The translations under genes were made by a program, and so were the position numbers. The notes under the pieces were generated by a model. That model did not search any database. It was given only the letters and a program-made list of their open reading frames with translations, and was not told the DNA's origin. From the NCBI GenBank assembly GCA_950097015.1, contig CATNEN010000038.1, forward strand, positions 33,318,501 through 33,382,500: 64,000 nt of DNA, in the 5' to 3' direction. Numbering within the stretch: the first letter of the stretch is position 1; the number at the start of each line of letters is the position of its first letter. The stretch is from Macrostomum hystrix. Its lineage: Eukaryota; Platyhelminthes; Macrostomidae. Positions 11,627 through 23,309 of the stretch are shown here, in pieces.

Positions 11627-14600
11627 ATGCCCATCACTACCCCAGCCCCAACTGGCGGCGATCGCGTTATCGCCCTAATCGACATGGACTGCTTCTACGT
11701 GCAGGTGGAGCTGCAGCACGAGCCAGATAAGATCGGCAAGCCGGCGGTGGTTGTCCAATACACTGGTGCGGGCCTGCTAGCGGTGTCCTACGAGGCTCGC
11801 GCTCTGGGCATTCGGCGTCACATGCGCTTGTCTGACGCGCAGCGGCTCTGTCCGGGCCTGATTGTGTTCCATGTGCCGGAAAAGCGCGGCAAAGCGGATA
11901 TTAGCCGATACCGCCAGGCCTCAGATTCTGTCATGTCGGCCCTGAGCACGCTTAGTCCGCAATTTCAGAAGGCTTCAATTGACGAAGCCTATGTTGATTT
12001 AACTGAACGGGTGGATAAAATGTTGGCAGAATCGGACCATTGGATGGAGCTGATAAAACCTGATCTCTTGTCAACCACCTGTATGGCTGTTGGCGGGCAG
12101 GGCGCTCTGCCTGATTGGCTTGGCCGTTGCTTAGCAACTGCTGCCGGTATGACGCGGGAGCAGCGACTGCGTTATCACGATTTAAGACTAGCTCTTGGCG
12201 CCTGTCTAGTTGAAGTGTGCAGGTGCGCCTACTCGATACTTCTGCAAAGATTAGATAAACCTGTGCTCAAACTGATTAGATTGATCTATGCTCAAACTGA
12301 TTAGATTGATCTATGCTCAAACTGATTAGATAAACCTGTGCTCAACTGATTAGATAAACCTGTGCTCAAACTGATTAGATTGATCTATGCTCAAACTGAT
12401 TAGATAAACCTGTGCTCAACTGATTAGATAAACCTGTGCTCAAACTGATTCGATAGATCTTTGTTCAAACTGATAGATCTGTGCTCAAATTGATTCGATA
12501 GATCTGTGCTCAAACTGATTAGATAAATCTTTCTCAAACTGATTAGATAAATCTGTGCTCAAACTGATTAGATAGAACTATATATATGCTTAAAGTCGAT
12601 CGCATCTTTTTAAAACAGGTCCGAAGTTCGAATTCGCCTAGGCTACAACTGCAGCGCCGGCCTAGCTGGCACAAAGACCCTAGCCAAGATTGCAGCCGGT
12701 TCCAACAAGCCGGCCCGCCAGACCCTGTCGCCTTGGTCGATGGCGCCGGAACTGATGGCGCCATTGCCGCTGGATCGAGTGCCCAGACTTGGAGGAAAAC
12801 TTGGACGTGCAATCAGCGCCCTTCTAGGCGGCAATGCCACTGTGGCTCATGTACTGGCCTCTGCTGGTGCATTATCAGCCCAGCTGGATTCCGCCAGCGC
12901 GCGCTACGCTCGCGACCTGTGCCGCGGCCTGGACGGTGGCGAAGCGGTTGTGCCCAGACTGGCCCAGACCTCGCTTGGCTGCTCCAAGAATTTCTACGAT
13001 CCGATTAGAGACGCTGGCACTCTCAAACGATGGCTTAACGACCTTGGTGACGAGTTGTTTGAGCGACTAACTCAGGATCGAACGGAGCACAGGTAACAAA
13101 TTTACATTGTCGGCTCCTGCTGCGTTTCTTTCTCTTGGTTCGACTCTTCCTTCGATTCTGCCTGTTTCTTTGACTCCTGCTGCGATTCCGCATGCAGCTT
13201 CGACTCCTGCTGCGATTCTGCATGTAGTTTCGACTCTTGCTTCGTTTCTGCCTGTTTCTTTGACTTCTGCGATTCCGCCTGTAGCTTCGACTTTTGCTTC
13301 GACTCCTGCTGCGATTCTGGCTGTAGCTTTGATTCCTGCTTCGATTCTGCCTGTTGCTTTGACTCCTGCTGCGATTCTGGCTGTAGCTTCGATTCTTGCT
13401 TCGATTCTGCCTGTTGCTTTGACTCCTGCTGCGATTCTGGCTGTAGCTTTGATTCTTGCTTCGATTCTGCCTGTTGCTTTGACTCCTGCTGCGATTCTGC
13501 TTGTAGCTTTGATTCTTGCTTCGATTCTGCCTGTTGCTTTGACTCCTGCTGCGATTCCGCTTGTAGCTTCGACTCCTGCTACGATTCTGCCGGTTGCTTC
13601 GATTCTTGCTTCGATTCTGCCTGTAGCTTCGGTTCCTGCTTCGTTTTTTTATTTTAGTTTGATTCTTTCTGCGATTTTCCATTGGTTAGACTTCAGCCTC
13701 GATTATTGTAGCTTTGGCTTTAGCGGCGCCGCAGCAAGCTTTCTGTGCGTGTCCATCATTATTACCCACCCAATTATCACCCACTCGCAGGCGCTGGCCA
13801 AGCCTGCTCTGCGTCGCATTCGGCTGGGATCGGGGGGCCCGTCGGCTGAGCAAGAGTCGCCAGCTCGCCACCGACTTCTGGCCAGAAGGTCGGGATCATT
13901 TTCTGCGCTTGTTAGACGCGCTAGTTGAATCGTCTGGCGTCCAAGTGGGCCCGGACTCGCCACTGGGCCATTTGCACGTCTCCGTTGGCAAATTTCGCAG
14001 TCTGGACTGCAGTCTAAACGATCGCGGCGGTGGCGACATTCGCAGCTTGCTGATGCGCCAGGCTGTCACAGCCTCAGCTGCCGCTGTCGACACAGCCGAT
14101 GACGAAGCGCATGACGAAGAGGACGACGTTGAAAATGACGATGACTCAAATTCTGCAATTATGGGCAAGAGAGACGCATGCGAAGGTGGAATCAGAAGTC
14201 TTTTTAAGCCTCAAAGCTCCGCTTGTCTGGCTGCTGCTGTTAGCGCTAATGCGGATGCTTCTTCTAGTAGCAACGATTGCAGTGAGTTTGCCTTACTTCC
14301 CATTGGCTCGGCTTCTTCCACCTCAATCAAATGCTTATTATTGGCTGCATGCGTTGTCTCCTTCACCAACCCCACTCCAGCCTCCCTATTGGCTGCTGGA
14401 ACACTTACCTTAGCCCACCCCACTCCAAGACTTTCTATTGGCTACGAGAAGACTTCCTTATCAGTCACCCCACTCCAAGACTTCCTATTGGCTACGAGAA
14501 GACTTCGTTATCAGTCACCCCACTCCAAGACTTCCTATTGGCTACGAGAAGACTTCCTTATCAGTCACAGTCACCCCACTCTAAGACTTCCTATTGGCTG

Positions 14601-15023
14601 CGAGAAGACTTCCTTATCAGTCACCCCACTCCAAGACTTCCTATTGGCTCAATTTTTCCAGCCGTAGGGTCATCAGCAGCGGCCGGTGTAGAAGCTGCAG
14701 CTGCAGCATCAGTTGAAGCTGATCAGTTGAAGTTAACTGTAGAATGCGATCAATGTCGACCGCCTCGAGCGATTCCAATGACCGACTGGATGGAGCATCA
14801 GGACTATCACACTGCTGTTAGTCTGCAGCGCAGCATTCAGCTGGAGTTCAAAGCTGAACAACAACAACAACAGCAGCAGCAGCAGCAACAGCAACAGTCA
14901 CGCAAAAGACCTGCTGCACCGCGGGGCGGTAGCATCGGAAACGGCAGCAAACGGCGAAGCGGCGGTGGGTCTAGCGGCGGCAGCAGCGGTCCCACGCTCG
15001 ATTCCTATTTTCGCAAAGCTTGA
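11627..15023 (+). CDS. POLH: DNA polymerase eta (Y-family translesion polymerase)
   Basis: Four exons: 11627-12222, 12619-13092, 13791-14281, 14662-15023; 640 residues (human 713). It copies past UV and other lesions in the nucleus. Metal-binding motifs are intact: IDMDCFYVQVE (Asp19, Asp21) and SIDEAYVDL (Asp119, Glu120). YEARALGIRR, RGKADISRYRQAS, NCSAGLAGTKTLAKIAAG and SNKPARQTL mark palm, fingers and thumb; TSLGCSKNF begins the little-finger domain. The C-terminus has a UBZ zinc finger (VECDQC then MEHQDYHTAV), a glutamine run and a terminal PIP-box-like TLDSYFRKA for PCNA. SLFKPQ in exon 3 may be a degenerate internal PIP/REV1 motif. ATG 11627 is preferred because the family begins only a few residues before this motif. 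The upstream in-frame ATG 11399 would add a Pro/Ala repeat (TPSATPAPAAP) and lies before a likely acceptor at 11446. Introns 1, 2 and 3 all hold minisatellites. Confidence 0.94.
12245..12585 (+). repeat. Irregular ~25-bp minisatellite in POLH intron 1
   Basis: About 14 imperfect units around GCTCAAACTGATTAGATAAA, of 20-26 bp with indels. It starts about 20 bp after the unusual donor GTGCGC at 12223 and runs to just before the acceptor at 12618. Confidence 0.88.
13105..13680 (+). repeat. 30/60-bp minisatellite in POLH intron 2
   Basis: Units of about 30 bp (GATTCTTGCTTCGATTCTGC and GACTCCTGCTGCGATTCTGG types alternating) form a 60-bp higher period in the middle of the array. It begins about 12 bp after the donor at 13093. 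The reverse strand reads as an Arg/Ser-rich open frame, which I regard as a by-product. Confidence 0.93.
14405..14652 (+). repeat. 50-bp minisatellite in POLH intron 3
   Basis: About five units of roughly 50 bp, including CTTCCTATTGGCTACGAGAA and TTATCAGTCACCCCACTCCA. It is confined to intron 14282-14661. One unit has an extra CAGTCA. Confidence 0.9.
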
Positions 15024-15164
15024 CTTGTGTCTAGTTTTATACTACTTAGTTCAGTTCACGCTTAGTAGTGTGTTCTAAATTCCAATTTTCTAACTGTATT
15101 TAATAGTAGCGAATTTATACCGAGATATTTAGATACAGGCATTTCGATTTTTCAATTTGCGCTG

Positions 15165-15170
15165 AATAAA
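15165..15170 (+). terminator. POLH poly(A) signal AATAAA
   Basis: Canonical AATAAA 142 bases after the POLH stop codon, with no competing signal before it. Confidence 0.65.
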
Positions 15171-15254
15171 TATTTTCTGGATCATTTAATTGAGTATTGC
15201 ATTTTAACCTAGCGTATTTTGATTTAACAAATACATTTTTTTGCTACCTGATCT

Positions 15255-17085
15255 CATAGTGCAGATTTAGCAAATATGTCCTTATCTACCTGATCCTGAT
15301 CTCAGAGTGCAGTTCCAGCTAATCTGTGTCCTTATCTACCTGATCTCAGAGTGCAGTTCCAGCTAATCTGTGTCTTTATCTACCTGATCTCAGAGTGCAG
15401 TTCCAGCTAATCTGTGTCTTTATCTACCTGATCTCAGAGTGCAGTTCCAGCTAATCTGTGTCTTTATCTACCTGATCTGAGAGTGCAGTTCCAGCTAATC
15501 TGTGTCTTTATCTACCTGATCTCAGAGTGCAGTTCCAGCTAATCTGTGTCTTTATCTACCTGATCTCAGAGTGCAGTTCCAGCTAATCTGTGTCCTTATC
15601 TACCTGATCTCAGAGTGCAGTTCCAGCCAATCTGTGTCTTTATCTACCTGATCTCAGAGTGCAGTTCCAGCTAATCTGTGTCTTTATCTACCTGATCTCA
15701 GAGTGCAGTTCCAGCTAATCTGTGTCTTTATCTACCTGATCTCAGAGTGCAGTTCCAGCTAATCTGTGTCCCTATCTACCTGATCTCAGAGTGCAGTTCC
15801 AGCTAATCTGTGTCCCTATCTACCTGATCTCAGAGTGCAGTTCCAGCTAATCTGTGTCCTTATCTACCTGATCTCAGAGTGCAGTTCCAGCTAATCTGTG
15901 TCTTTATCTACCTGATCTCAGAGTGCAGTTCCAGCTAATCTGTGTCTTTATCTACCTGATCTCAGAGTGCAGTTCCAGCTAATCTGTGTCCTTGTCTACC
16001 TGATCTCAGAGTGCAGTTCCAGCTAATCTGTGTCTTTATCTACCTGATCTCAGAGTGCAGTTCCAGCTAATCTGTGTCCTTATCTACCTGATCCTTATCT
16101 AAGAGTGCAGTTCCAGCTAATCTGTGTCCTTATCTACCTGATCTCAGAGTGCAGTTCCAGCTAATCTGTGTCTTTATCTACCTGATCTCAGAGTGCAGTT
16201 CCAGCTAATCTGTGTCTTTATCTACCTGATCTGAGAGTGCAGTTCCAGCTAATCTGTGTCTTTATCTACCTGATCTCAGAGTGCAGTTCCAGCTAATCTG
16301 TGTCCTTATCTACCTGATCTCAGAGTGCAGTTCCAGCCAATCTGTGTCTTTATCTACCTGATCTCAGAGTGCAGTTCCAGCTAATCTGTGTCTTTATCTA
16401 CCTGATCTCAGAGTGCAGTTCCAGCTAATCTGTGTCCCTATCTACCTGATCTCAGAGTGCAGTTCCAGCTAATCTGTGTCCTTATCTACCTGATCTCAGA
16501 GTGCAGTTCCAGCTAATCTGTGTCTTTATCTACCTGATCTCAGAGTGCAGTTCCAGCTAATCTGTGTCTTTATCTACCTGATCTCAGAGTGCAGTTCCAG
16601 CTAATCTGTGTCTTTATCTACCTGATCTCAGAGTGCAGTTCCAGCTAATCTGTGTCCTTATCTACCTGATCTCAGAGTGCAGTTCCAGCTAATCTGTGTC
16701 TTTATCTACCTGATCTCAGAGTGCAGTTCCAGCTAATCTGTGTCTTTATCTACCTGATCTCAGAGTGCAGTTCCAGCTAATCTGTGTCCTTGTCTACCTG
16801 ATCTCAGAGTGCAGTTCCAGCTAATCTGTGTCTTTATCTACCTGATCTCAGAGTGCAGTTCCAGCTAATCTGTGTCCTTATCTACCTGATCCTTATCTAA
16901 GAGTGCAGTTCCAGCTAATCTGTGTCCTTATCTACCTGATCCTGATCTCAGAGTGCAGTTCCAGATAATCTGTGTCCTTATCTACCTGATCTCTGAGTGC
17001 AGTTCCAGCTAATCTGTGTCCTTATCTACCTGATCCTTATCTAAGAGTGCAGTTCCAGCTAATCTGTGTCCTTATCTACCTGAAC
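15255..17085 (+). repeat. 44-bp satellite array between POLH and the RILP-like gene
   Basis: About 41 units of 44 bp containing GAGTGCAGTTCCAGCTAATC and TGTCTTTATCTACCTGATCT. Variant units (CTGATCTGAGAG, CCAGCCAATC, CCTTGTCTACC, GATCCTTATCTAAGAG) recur in the same order roughly 710-800 bp apart, showing a higher-order repeat of about 17-18 units. The CTAATCTGTGT core resembles the 21-bp arrays in TMEM201. Confidence 0.95.
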
Positions 17086-17248
17086 TAAGATCATGTCCTT
17101 TTGTAGACCTGTCGTTGCTATGGTAACCTATAGTCAGTTATGTTAAAATTTTCTTGACAAATCGTTTGCAGCTCGGTTTCTAGGCTGTAAAACCAAGTAA
17201 ATTCAGTGACACTGCAGGCTGCAAATCAGCTGCACCATCTTGTTGAGC

Positions 17249-20200
17249 ATGGCCGTTGTCTCAACAGTTGCCGACGTTTACGATGCAGCTTCGGCTATCG
17301 GCAAAGATTTCGAATTATTGATCGATCGCTATGGACCGGACTGCGTCTCCGGCCTAATGCCGAAAGTCATTGGCGTCTTAGAAGAGCTCGAGTCTGTCAC
17401 TGGCCAGCGCGAGGACGACGCCAGACGGCTGGCCGAATTAGACCGCTGCCAGGAGCGACTGGAAGCCGAGCGGCGCGCTCGCCAAGCTGACAGAGGTCGC
17501 TACGAGCGAGAACTAGAACAATCCGAGGATTTGTGGCGCGGCGAAGCCAAAGAGCTTAGCGAAGCTTTGGCCAGACTGCAGGAGGAGAATAGGAGGCTGA
17601 GTACTGCTGCTGCCGTTGCAGCCAGCTCAGCCAGAGATGACGGCATTATTGTTGACTCGCCTGCGGCTGGCGCACCCGAGGCTTCAGCAGGTGGCGTTGC
17701 TGCTAAAGGTTTAAGAGAGGCTTCGCCGCATGGCCGTCTGCAGCAGATGCCAGATCTGCAGGTGAGCGCTGGGCACTGAAGGATCTGTGGATGGGCACTG
17801 AAGGATCAGTTGAAGGAACTGAAGGATCAGTTGAATGCACTGAAGGATCAGTTGAAGGAACTGAAGGATCAGTTGAATGCACTGAAGGATCAGTTGAAGG
17901 AACTGAAGGATCAGTTGAAGGAACTGAAGGATCAGTTGAAGGAACTGAAGGATCAGTTGAATGCACTGAAGAATCAGTTGAAGGCACTGAAGAATCAGTT
18001 GAAGGCACTGAAGGATCAGTTGAAGGCACTGAAGAATCAGTTGAATGCACTGAAGGATCAGTTGAAGGCACTGAAGGATCAGTTGAAGGAACTGAAGGAT
18101 CAGTTGAATGCACTGAAGGATCAGTTGAAGGAACTGAAGGATCAGTTGAATGCACTGAAGGATCAGTTGAAGGCACTGAAGGATCAGTTGAAGGAACTGA
18201 AGGATCAGTTGAATGCACTGAAGGATCAGTTGAAGGAACTGAAGGATCAGTTGAAGGCACTGAAGAATCAGTTGAATGCACTGAAGGATCAGTTGAAGGC
18301 ACTGAAGGATCAGTTGAATGCACTGAAGGATCAGTTGAAGGAACTGAAGGATCAGTTGAAGGCACTGAAGGATCAGTTGAAGGAACTGAAGGATCAGTTG
18401 AATGCACTGAAGGATCAGTTGAAGGAACTGAAGGATCAGTTGAAGGCACTGAAGAATCAGTTGAATGCACTGAAGGATCAGTTGAAGGCACTGAAGGATC
18501 AGTTGAAGGAACTGAAGGATCAGTTGAATGCACTGAAGGATCAGTTGAATGCACTGAAGGATCAGTTGAAGGCACTGAAGAATCAGTTGAATGCACTGAA
18601 GGATCAGTTGAAGGAACTGAAGGATCAGTTGAATGCACTGAAGGATCAGTTGAAGGAACTGAAGGATCAGTTGAATGCACTGAAGGATCAGTTTAAGGAA
18701 ATGAAGGATCAGTTTAAGGAAATGAAGGATCAGTTGAATGCACTGAAGGATCAGTTGAATGCACTGAAGGATCAGTTGAATGCACTGAAGGATCAGTTGA
18801 ATGCACTGAAGGATCAGTTGAATGCACTGAAGGATCAGTTGAATGCACTGAAGGATCAGTTGAAGGAAATGAAGGATCAGTTGAATGCACTGAAGAATCA
18901 GTTGAATGCACTGAAGGATCAGTTGAATGCACTGAAGGATCAGTTGAATGCACTGAAGGATCAGTTGAATGCACTGAAGAATCAGTTGAATGCACTGAAG
19001 GATCAGTTGAATGCACTGAAGGATCAGTTGAATGCACTGAAGGATCAGTTGAAGGAAATGAAGGATCAGTTGAATGCACTGAAGAATCAGTTGAATGCAC
19101 TGAAGGATCAGTTGAATGCACTGAAGGATCAGTTGAAGGAAATGAAGGATCAGTTGAATGCACTGAAGGATCAGTTGAATGCACTGAAGGATCAGTTGAA
19201 GGAAATGAAGGATCAGTTGAATGCACTGAAGAATCAGTTGAATGCACTGAAGGATCAGTTGAATGCACTGAAGGATCAGTTGAATGCACTGAAGGATCAG
19301 AAGGGAAGCTCTGATTGACGAAAGTGAAAATGAAGGGTTGTAATTTAGATAGGTTATATGCAAAAGGCAAATGGGCAAACTATTTTTAACGGAAGACTAT
19401 TCTAGCAGATTAACTATTGTAGGGCTATAAAAGGATAATAAAAAGCGAAGTTTCAGTTAATTTACGTGTAGCATATAGCACAGGAAGTATTCCACAGTTA
19501 TGGCAATGCTAGGCTATAAATTACGAAGCTTATCCTAGGCGAGCAACTTTGATTAGATTTTAATTGCTATAAAAATTGTATTTGTGATAAGGAGTTTTGA
19601 ACCTCCCTCAGTCCAATAAAACTGAATGACTTGACACTCACACAGATGCGCACATCTGCCCTGACTTACTAATGATGAGAAACCTCATGAAACTCCAGGG
19701 CATGGCGAAACTCAAGGCCACCATTGAGACCCAGCGCGATGAAATCCGTCGACTGCAGCGCGAACTGGCCCAGAGTCTGGCGGACTCCGAGGCGCTGCAG
19801 TCTCAGTCTGATCGGCTGGCTAGGGCCAACGCTGAGTACAGGCGTAAGCACAGTGTGAGCAGTCGGCAGGCTCAGCGACTGTTGGAGGGTCAGGCCGATT
19901 TGGAGGCCAGACTAGCTGCCAGCGATCAGGCCCTGCGATTGGCTGCTGAGGCGGCTGCGGCCTCCGCTGCTGACGGCTGGGTCGATGCGGTGAGGCGTCC
20001 TTTGACTTTAGTTATCTTAGCGGTTAGTGGGGATTATAGCCTGGTAGTTAGATTGTTGTACTCGCGTCTTAAAGGTCGGGGGTTCGATTCGTAACTCCTC
20101 TGGAACTTATTGTGTCCTTTTAACGCTGAAAATGCATTTAACCAGCTGTTAAATGGGTACCAACATCAGCTGGGGTAATTGAGGGTGGGTCATGGCGTCC

Positions 20201-22102
20201 CCCGTTGTCTTTCTACTGTTTTAGCAAATATAATCAATTCTTTGCATTATTATTATTATTAGTTAGGTGCGTATCTAAATCGCAGGCTACTCAAACACTG
20301 ACTGACAATGAACAACTGATTGCGGCTGCTGCTGCTGCTGCTGTTGCGACAAAAATCGAGAAGTGCGAAAGCGCTGACAGTCACAAGGTTGGTAGTTGAA
20401 AATGATTCAACAGAAAGCGGTGGGCACGGGCGTTAAGATGAAAACTATTACCCCCCTCCTAATTCTATCTATTGTACCCGAAATTCGCTACAGCAGCAGC
20501 CAGCCCTGATGACTCAGGATCAACTGATGGAGAGGCTGCGAAATGAGGGCAAACTTATCATCGACAAGACTGATCCGAATAGGCCCAGATTCACCCTGTG
20601 CGAGCTCAGGGACGTGCTCACTGAGAGGAACGAGTTGAAGGTGCGACTAATCGAAGTTGAAGAAGAGCTGACAGCTTATAAGCAGGCCAGGTGAGATTCG
20701 AATGTTCACAGACGCTTGAAGCTAAATTAGTAAATTTAGTGTGATTTTGTCCAACTTCCACTCCCATAGAGTGTGATTTTGAGCCACTTCCACTCCCATA
20801 GAGAGTGATTTTGTCCCACTTCCACTCCCATAGAGAGTGATTTTGTCCCACTTCCACTCCCATAGAGAGTGATTTTGTCCCACTTCCACTCCCATAGAGA
20901 GTGATTTTGTCCCACTTCCACTCCCATAGTGTGATTTTGTCCAACTTCCACTCCCATAGAGTGATTTTGTCCAACTTCCACTCCCATAGAGTGATTTTGT
21001 CCAACTTCCACTCCCATAGAGTGATTTTGTCCCACTTCCACTCCCATAGAGTGTGATTTTGTCCCACTTCCACTTCCATAGAGTGTGATTTTGTCCCACT
21101 TCCACTCCCATAGAGTGTGATTTTGTCCCACTTCCACTCCCATAGTGTGATTTTGTCCCACTTCCACTCCCATAGAGTGTGATTTTGTCCCACTTCCACT
21201 CCCATAGAGTGTGATTTTGTCCCACTTCCACTCCCATAGAGTGTGATTTTGTCCCACTTCCACTTCCATAGAGTGTGATTTTGTCCCACTTCCACTCCCA
21301 TAGAGTGTGATTTTGTCCCACTTCCACTCCCATAGTGTGATTTTGTCCCACTTCCACTCCCATAGAGTGTGATTTTGTCCCACTTCCACTCCCATAGAGT
21401 GTGATTTTGTCCCACTTCCACTCCCATAGAGTGATTTTGTCCAACTTCCACTCCCATAGAGTGATTTTGTCCCACTTCCACTCCCATAGAGTGTGATTTT
21501 GTCCCACTTCCATAGAGTGTGATTTTGTCCCACTTCCATAGAGTGTGATTTTGTCCCACTTCCACTCCCATAGAGTGATGTTGTCCATTTTTCACTTCCA
21601 TAGAGTGTGATTTCGAGCCACTTTCACTCCCATAGAGTGTGATTTTGAGCCACTTCCACTCCCATAGAGTGTGATTTTGAGCCACTTCCACTCCCATAGA
21701 GTGTGATTTTGAGCCACTTCCACTCCCATAGAGTGTGATTTTGAGCCACTTCCACTCCCATAGAGTGTGATTTTATGCGACTTACACTACCATGGAGTGT
21801 GATTTTATCCCACTTGTTATCTTTCTGCAGTGAAAAAGCAGCAGCAGCGGCAGCAGCAGCAGCAGCAGTATCGCCAGAAGATGCTCCAGTTCAGGGTCCC
21901 ATTAATCGTGAACCGGACGATAAGCTGTTTCCACAGGAAGATTCAGTGGGCAGTCGGATTGGTATCAAACACTTGTGAGTCACAATGCGAATTCACTTTT
22001 GCTGTTTATTTATTAATTTCTGATTTAATGAAAACTTTTGGTTAATTAATTGAAAAACTTATTTTCAGTTTTCAAGGCCTGTTAGATCGAGTGCATAACT
22101 GA
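17249..22102 (+). CDS. RILPL1: RILP-like protein (RILPL1-type Rab effector)
   Basis: Six exons: 17249-17761, 19699-19989, 20286-20387, 20494-20690, 21831-21974, 22069-22102; 426 residues (human RILPL1 403). RILP-like proteins dimerise, bind phosphorylated Rab8/Rab10 through their RH2 domain and act at cilia and lysosomes (family knowledge). The RH1 domain is in exon 1 ([61 protein letters not shown]). A coiled coil is in exon 2 ([20 protein letters not shown]). The RH2 domain is in exon 4 ([20 protein letters not shown] followed by [17 protein letters not shown]). An Ala-rich stretch precedes the conserved GIK-x-F-F end motif, completed only by the tiny last exon ([15 protein letters not shown]). 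Exon 3 is short and Ala-rich. Start ATG 17249 begins [12 protein letters not shown]. The exon 4 acceptor is a CAGCAG tandem, so one-residue variants are possible. Introns 1 and 4 are minisatellite; intron 2 contains a SINE. Confidence 0.9.
17768..19312 (+). repeat. 21-bp minisatellite in RILP-like intron 1
   Basis: About 73 units of 21 bp around TGAAGGATCAGTTGAATGCA, with AATG/AAGG and GGATC/GAATC variants. It starts directly after the donor (CAG|GTGAGCGCTGGGCACTGAAGG). One frame is open for about 500 codons and reads as heptads such as LKDQLNA. The frame of exon 1 itself stops at TGA within seven codons after the donor, so the array is treated as intronic. Confidence 0.95.
20030..20220 (+). 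mobile_element. SINE family 2 (tRNA-derived), 3'-truncated
   Basis: Head with A-box-like TAGCCTGGTAGTTAGATTG and B box GGGTTCGATTC. The body contains CAGCTGTTAAATGGGTACCA and CAGCTGGGGTAATTGAGGGT, shared with 60831-61075 and the minus-strand copies. It makes up most of RILP-like intron 2 (19990-20285). Confidence 0.78.
20735..21825 (+). repeat. 32-bp minisatellite in RILP-like intron 4
   Basis: About 34 units of 30-34 bp containing GTGTGATTTTGTCCCACTTC and CACTCCCATAGA. The ends of the array carry GAGCCACTTCC variants while the middle has GTCCCACTTCC. It starts about 45 bp after the donor at 20691 and abuts the acceptor at 21830. Confidence 0.95.
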
Positions 22103-22759
22103 TGATAGAGCGACATCTGGTGTACTTGTGTGTTTACGAATAATCTTTAACCAAACAATTTCTTTATCTCATTGATATAATTATTGATAGAGCATATTAT
22201 TTTGCATTTTTTATCTAGTCACACTTTTTTTCTGTGTTTTAGTTTTCTTTCTAAATTTTCCATATCCTTGTCGATCTGCTGCGTGTTGTGACATTTTAAT
22301 GTCTGCTTTGTGATATTTATCACCTGATATATACAATCTAGCTTGCACTTTTAGATAGATTGATTGCCGGATAAAATGTTGTCCTGTAGCATTTTTCACT
22401 GTTTATAATTGCTATGTCGTCTATATAGTTTATCATTTTACAATGTACTTTGTAAAGTTAACTCTTTGGCGTTAATCTTAAATTATTATTAATTATTATT
22501 TTTATTTATAGTTGTTTCTTATCGTCTGTGAGTTATTGTTTATTTCATTTTAGTAATCATGAATATTCTACTGAAGCGATCCTCAGAACTTACGCTACGA
22601 CAATATACCGGCTAAGAAATACAGTGATGAAACTAGTCAACGAGTTTCAGCTTTCACGAAACAGAATTTTTTCGGAAACTTTTAACTGATTTTAGCAAAT
22701 ATGTTAAACTTTTTTGGCTTAAACTGTTTAGTTTACGAAAACAACGAATTTTAACAGAA
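22103..22759. other. RILP-like 3' flank, AT-rich
   Basis: No gene seen. AT-rich sequence with scattered AATTATTATT runs; no clean AATAAA near the stop. Confidence 0.55.
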
Positions 22760-23000
22760 GTCTGCGGCTGTTCAGTCCGGCTGTTCAGTCCATGGACTGG
22801 GGGGGACGCCACACCCAGCCTGTCCCCAGCTGATCCTGGTACCCATTTAGCAGGTTCAGGTTCAGCTGGGTGAACTGAAGCAATGCAGACTTTATTGCGT
22901 CTTTCTATAAGACCCCAGTGGATCAGTGGAGTCGGGAATTAAACTCCCGACCTTCCTAGTAATGAGTGCGACTCTTTAAACCACGAGGCTACAGTCCAAT
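22760..23000 (-). mobile_element. SINE family 2 copy
   Basis: Reverse-complement copy: GGCTGTTCAGTCCATGGACT, GGGTGAACTGAAGCAATGCA and the inverted B box GGGAATTAAACTCCCGACC. Its left end repeats CGGCTGTTCAGTCC twice. Confidence 0.75.
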
Positions 23001-23309
23001 AGCCGCACAAAGACTGCGAACACTACATGACAGACTCAAAAGGACAAAAAATACAAATAAAAAACAAACTAGTCGGAAACCTGTTTTCGCCAATGACACT
23101 GAAATAAGCACGGGCATCATTTGATTGAGTTTTTTAATTCGCAAAAACGAAAATTTTTAATTATGTTTTTTAATTTTTTAGGTCACATTTTTTAGCTTCT
23201 CTGTTGCAAGATGTTCTCAATTAGGACTTGTATGTCGACTGAATCTGTAAAAGCCGAAACTTAGAAAACTAAATTGAAACCTCATCTTGACTTTGTGACT
23301 TTTTTATAT

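Noticed and set aside
13035..13682. Arg/Ser-rich minus-strand frame resembling an SR protein
   Set aside because: Antisense of the POLH intron 2 minisatellite; low-complexity only.
17791..19318. Long open frames on both strands in the 21-bp array (up to about 550 codons)
   Set aside because: Pure tandem-repeat by-product; the exon frame stops after the donor and RILP homology resumes at 19699.
20618..21697. Long minus-strand frames (repeats of the GVEVGQNH type)
   Set aside because: Antisense reading of the 32-bp intron minisatellite, no family resemblance.
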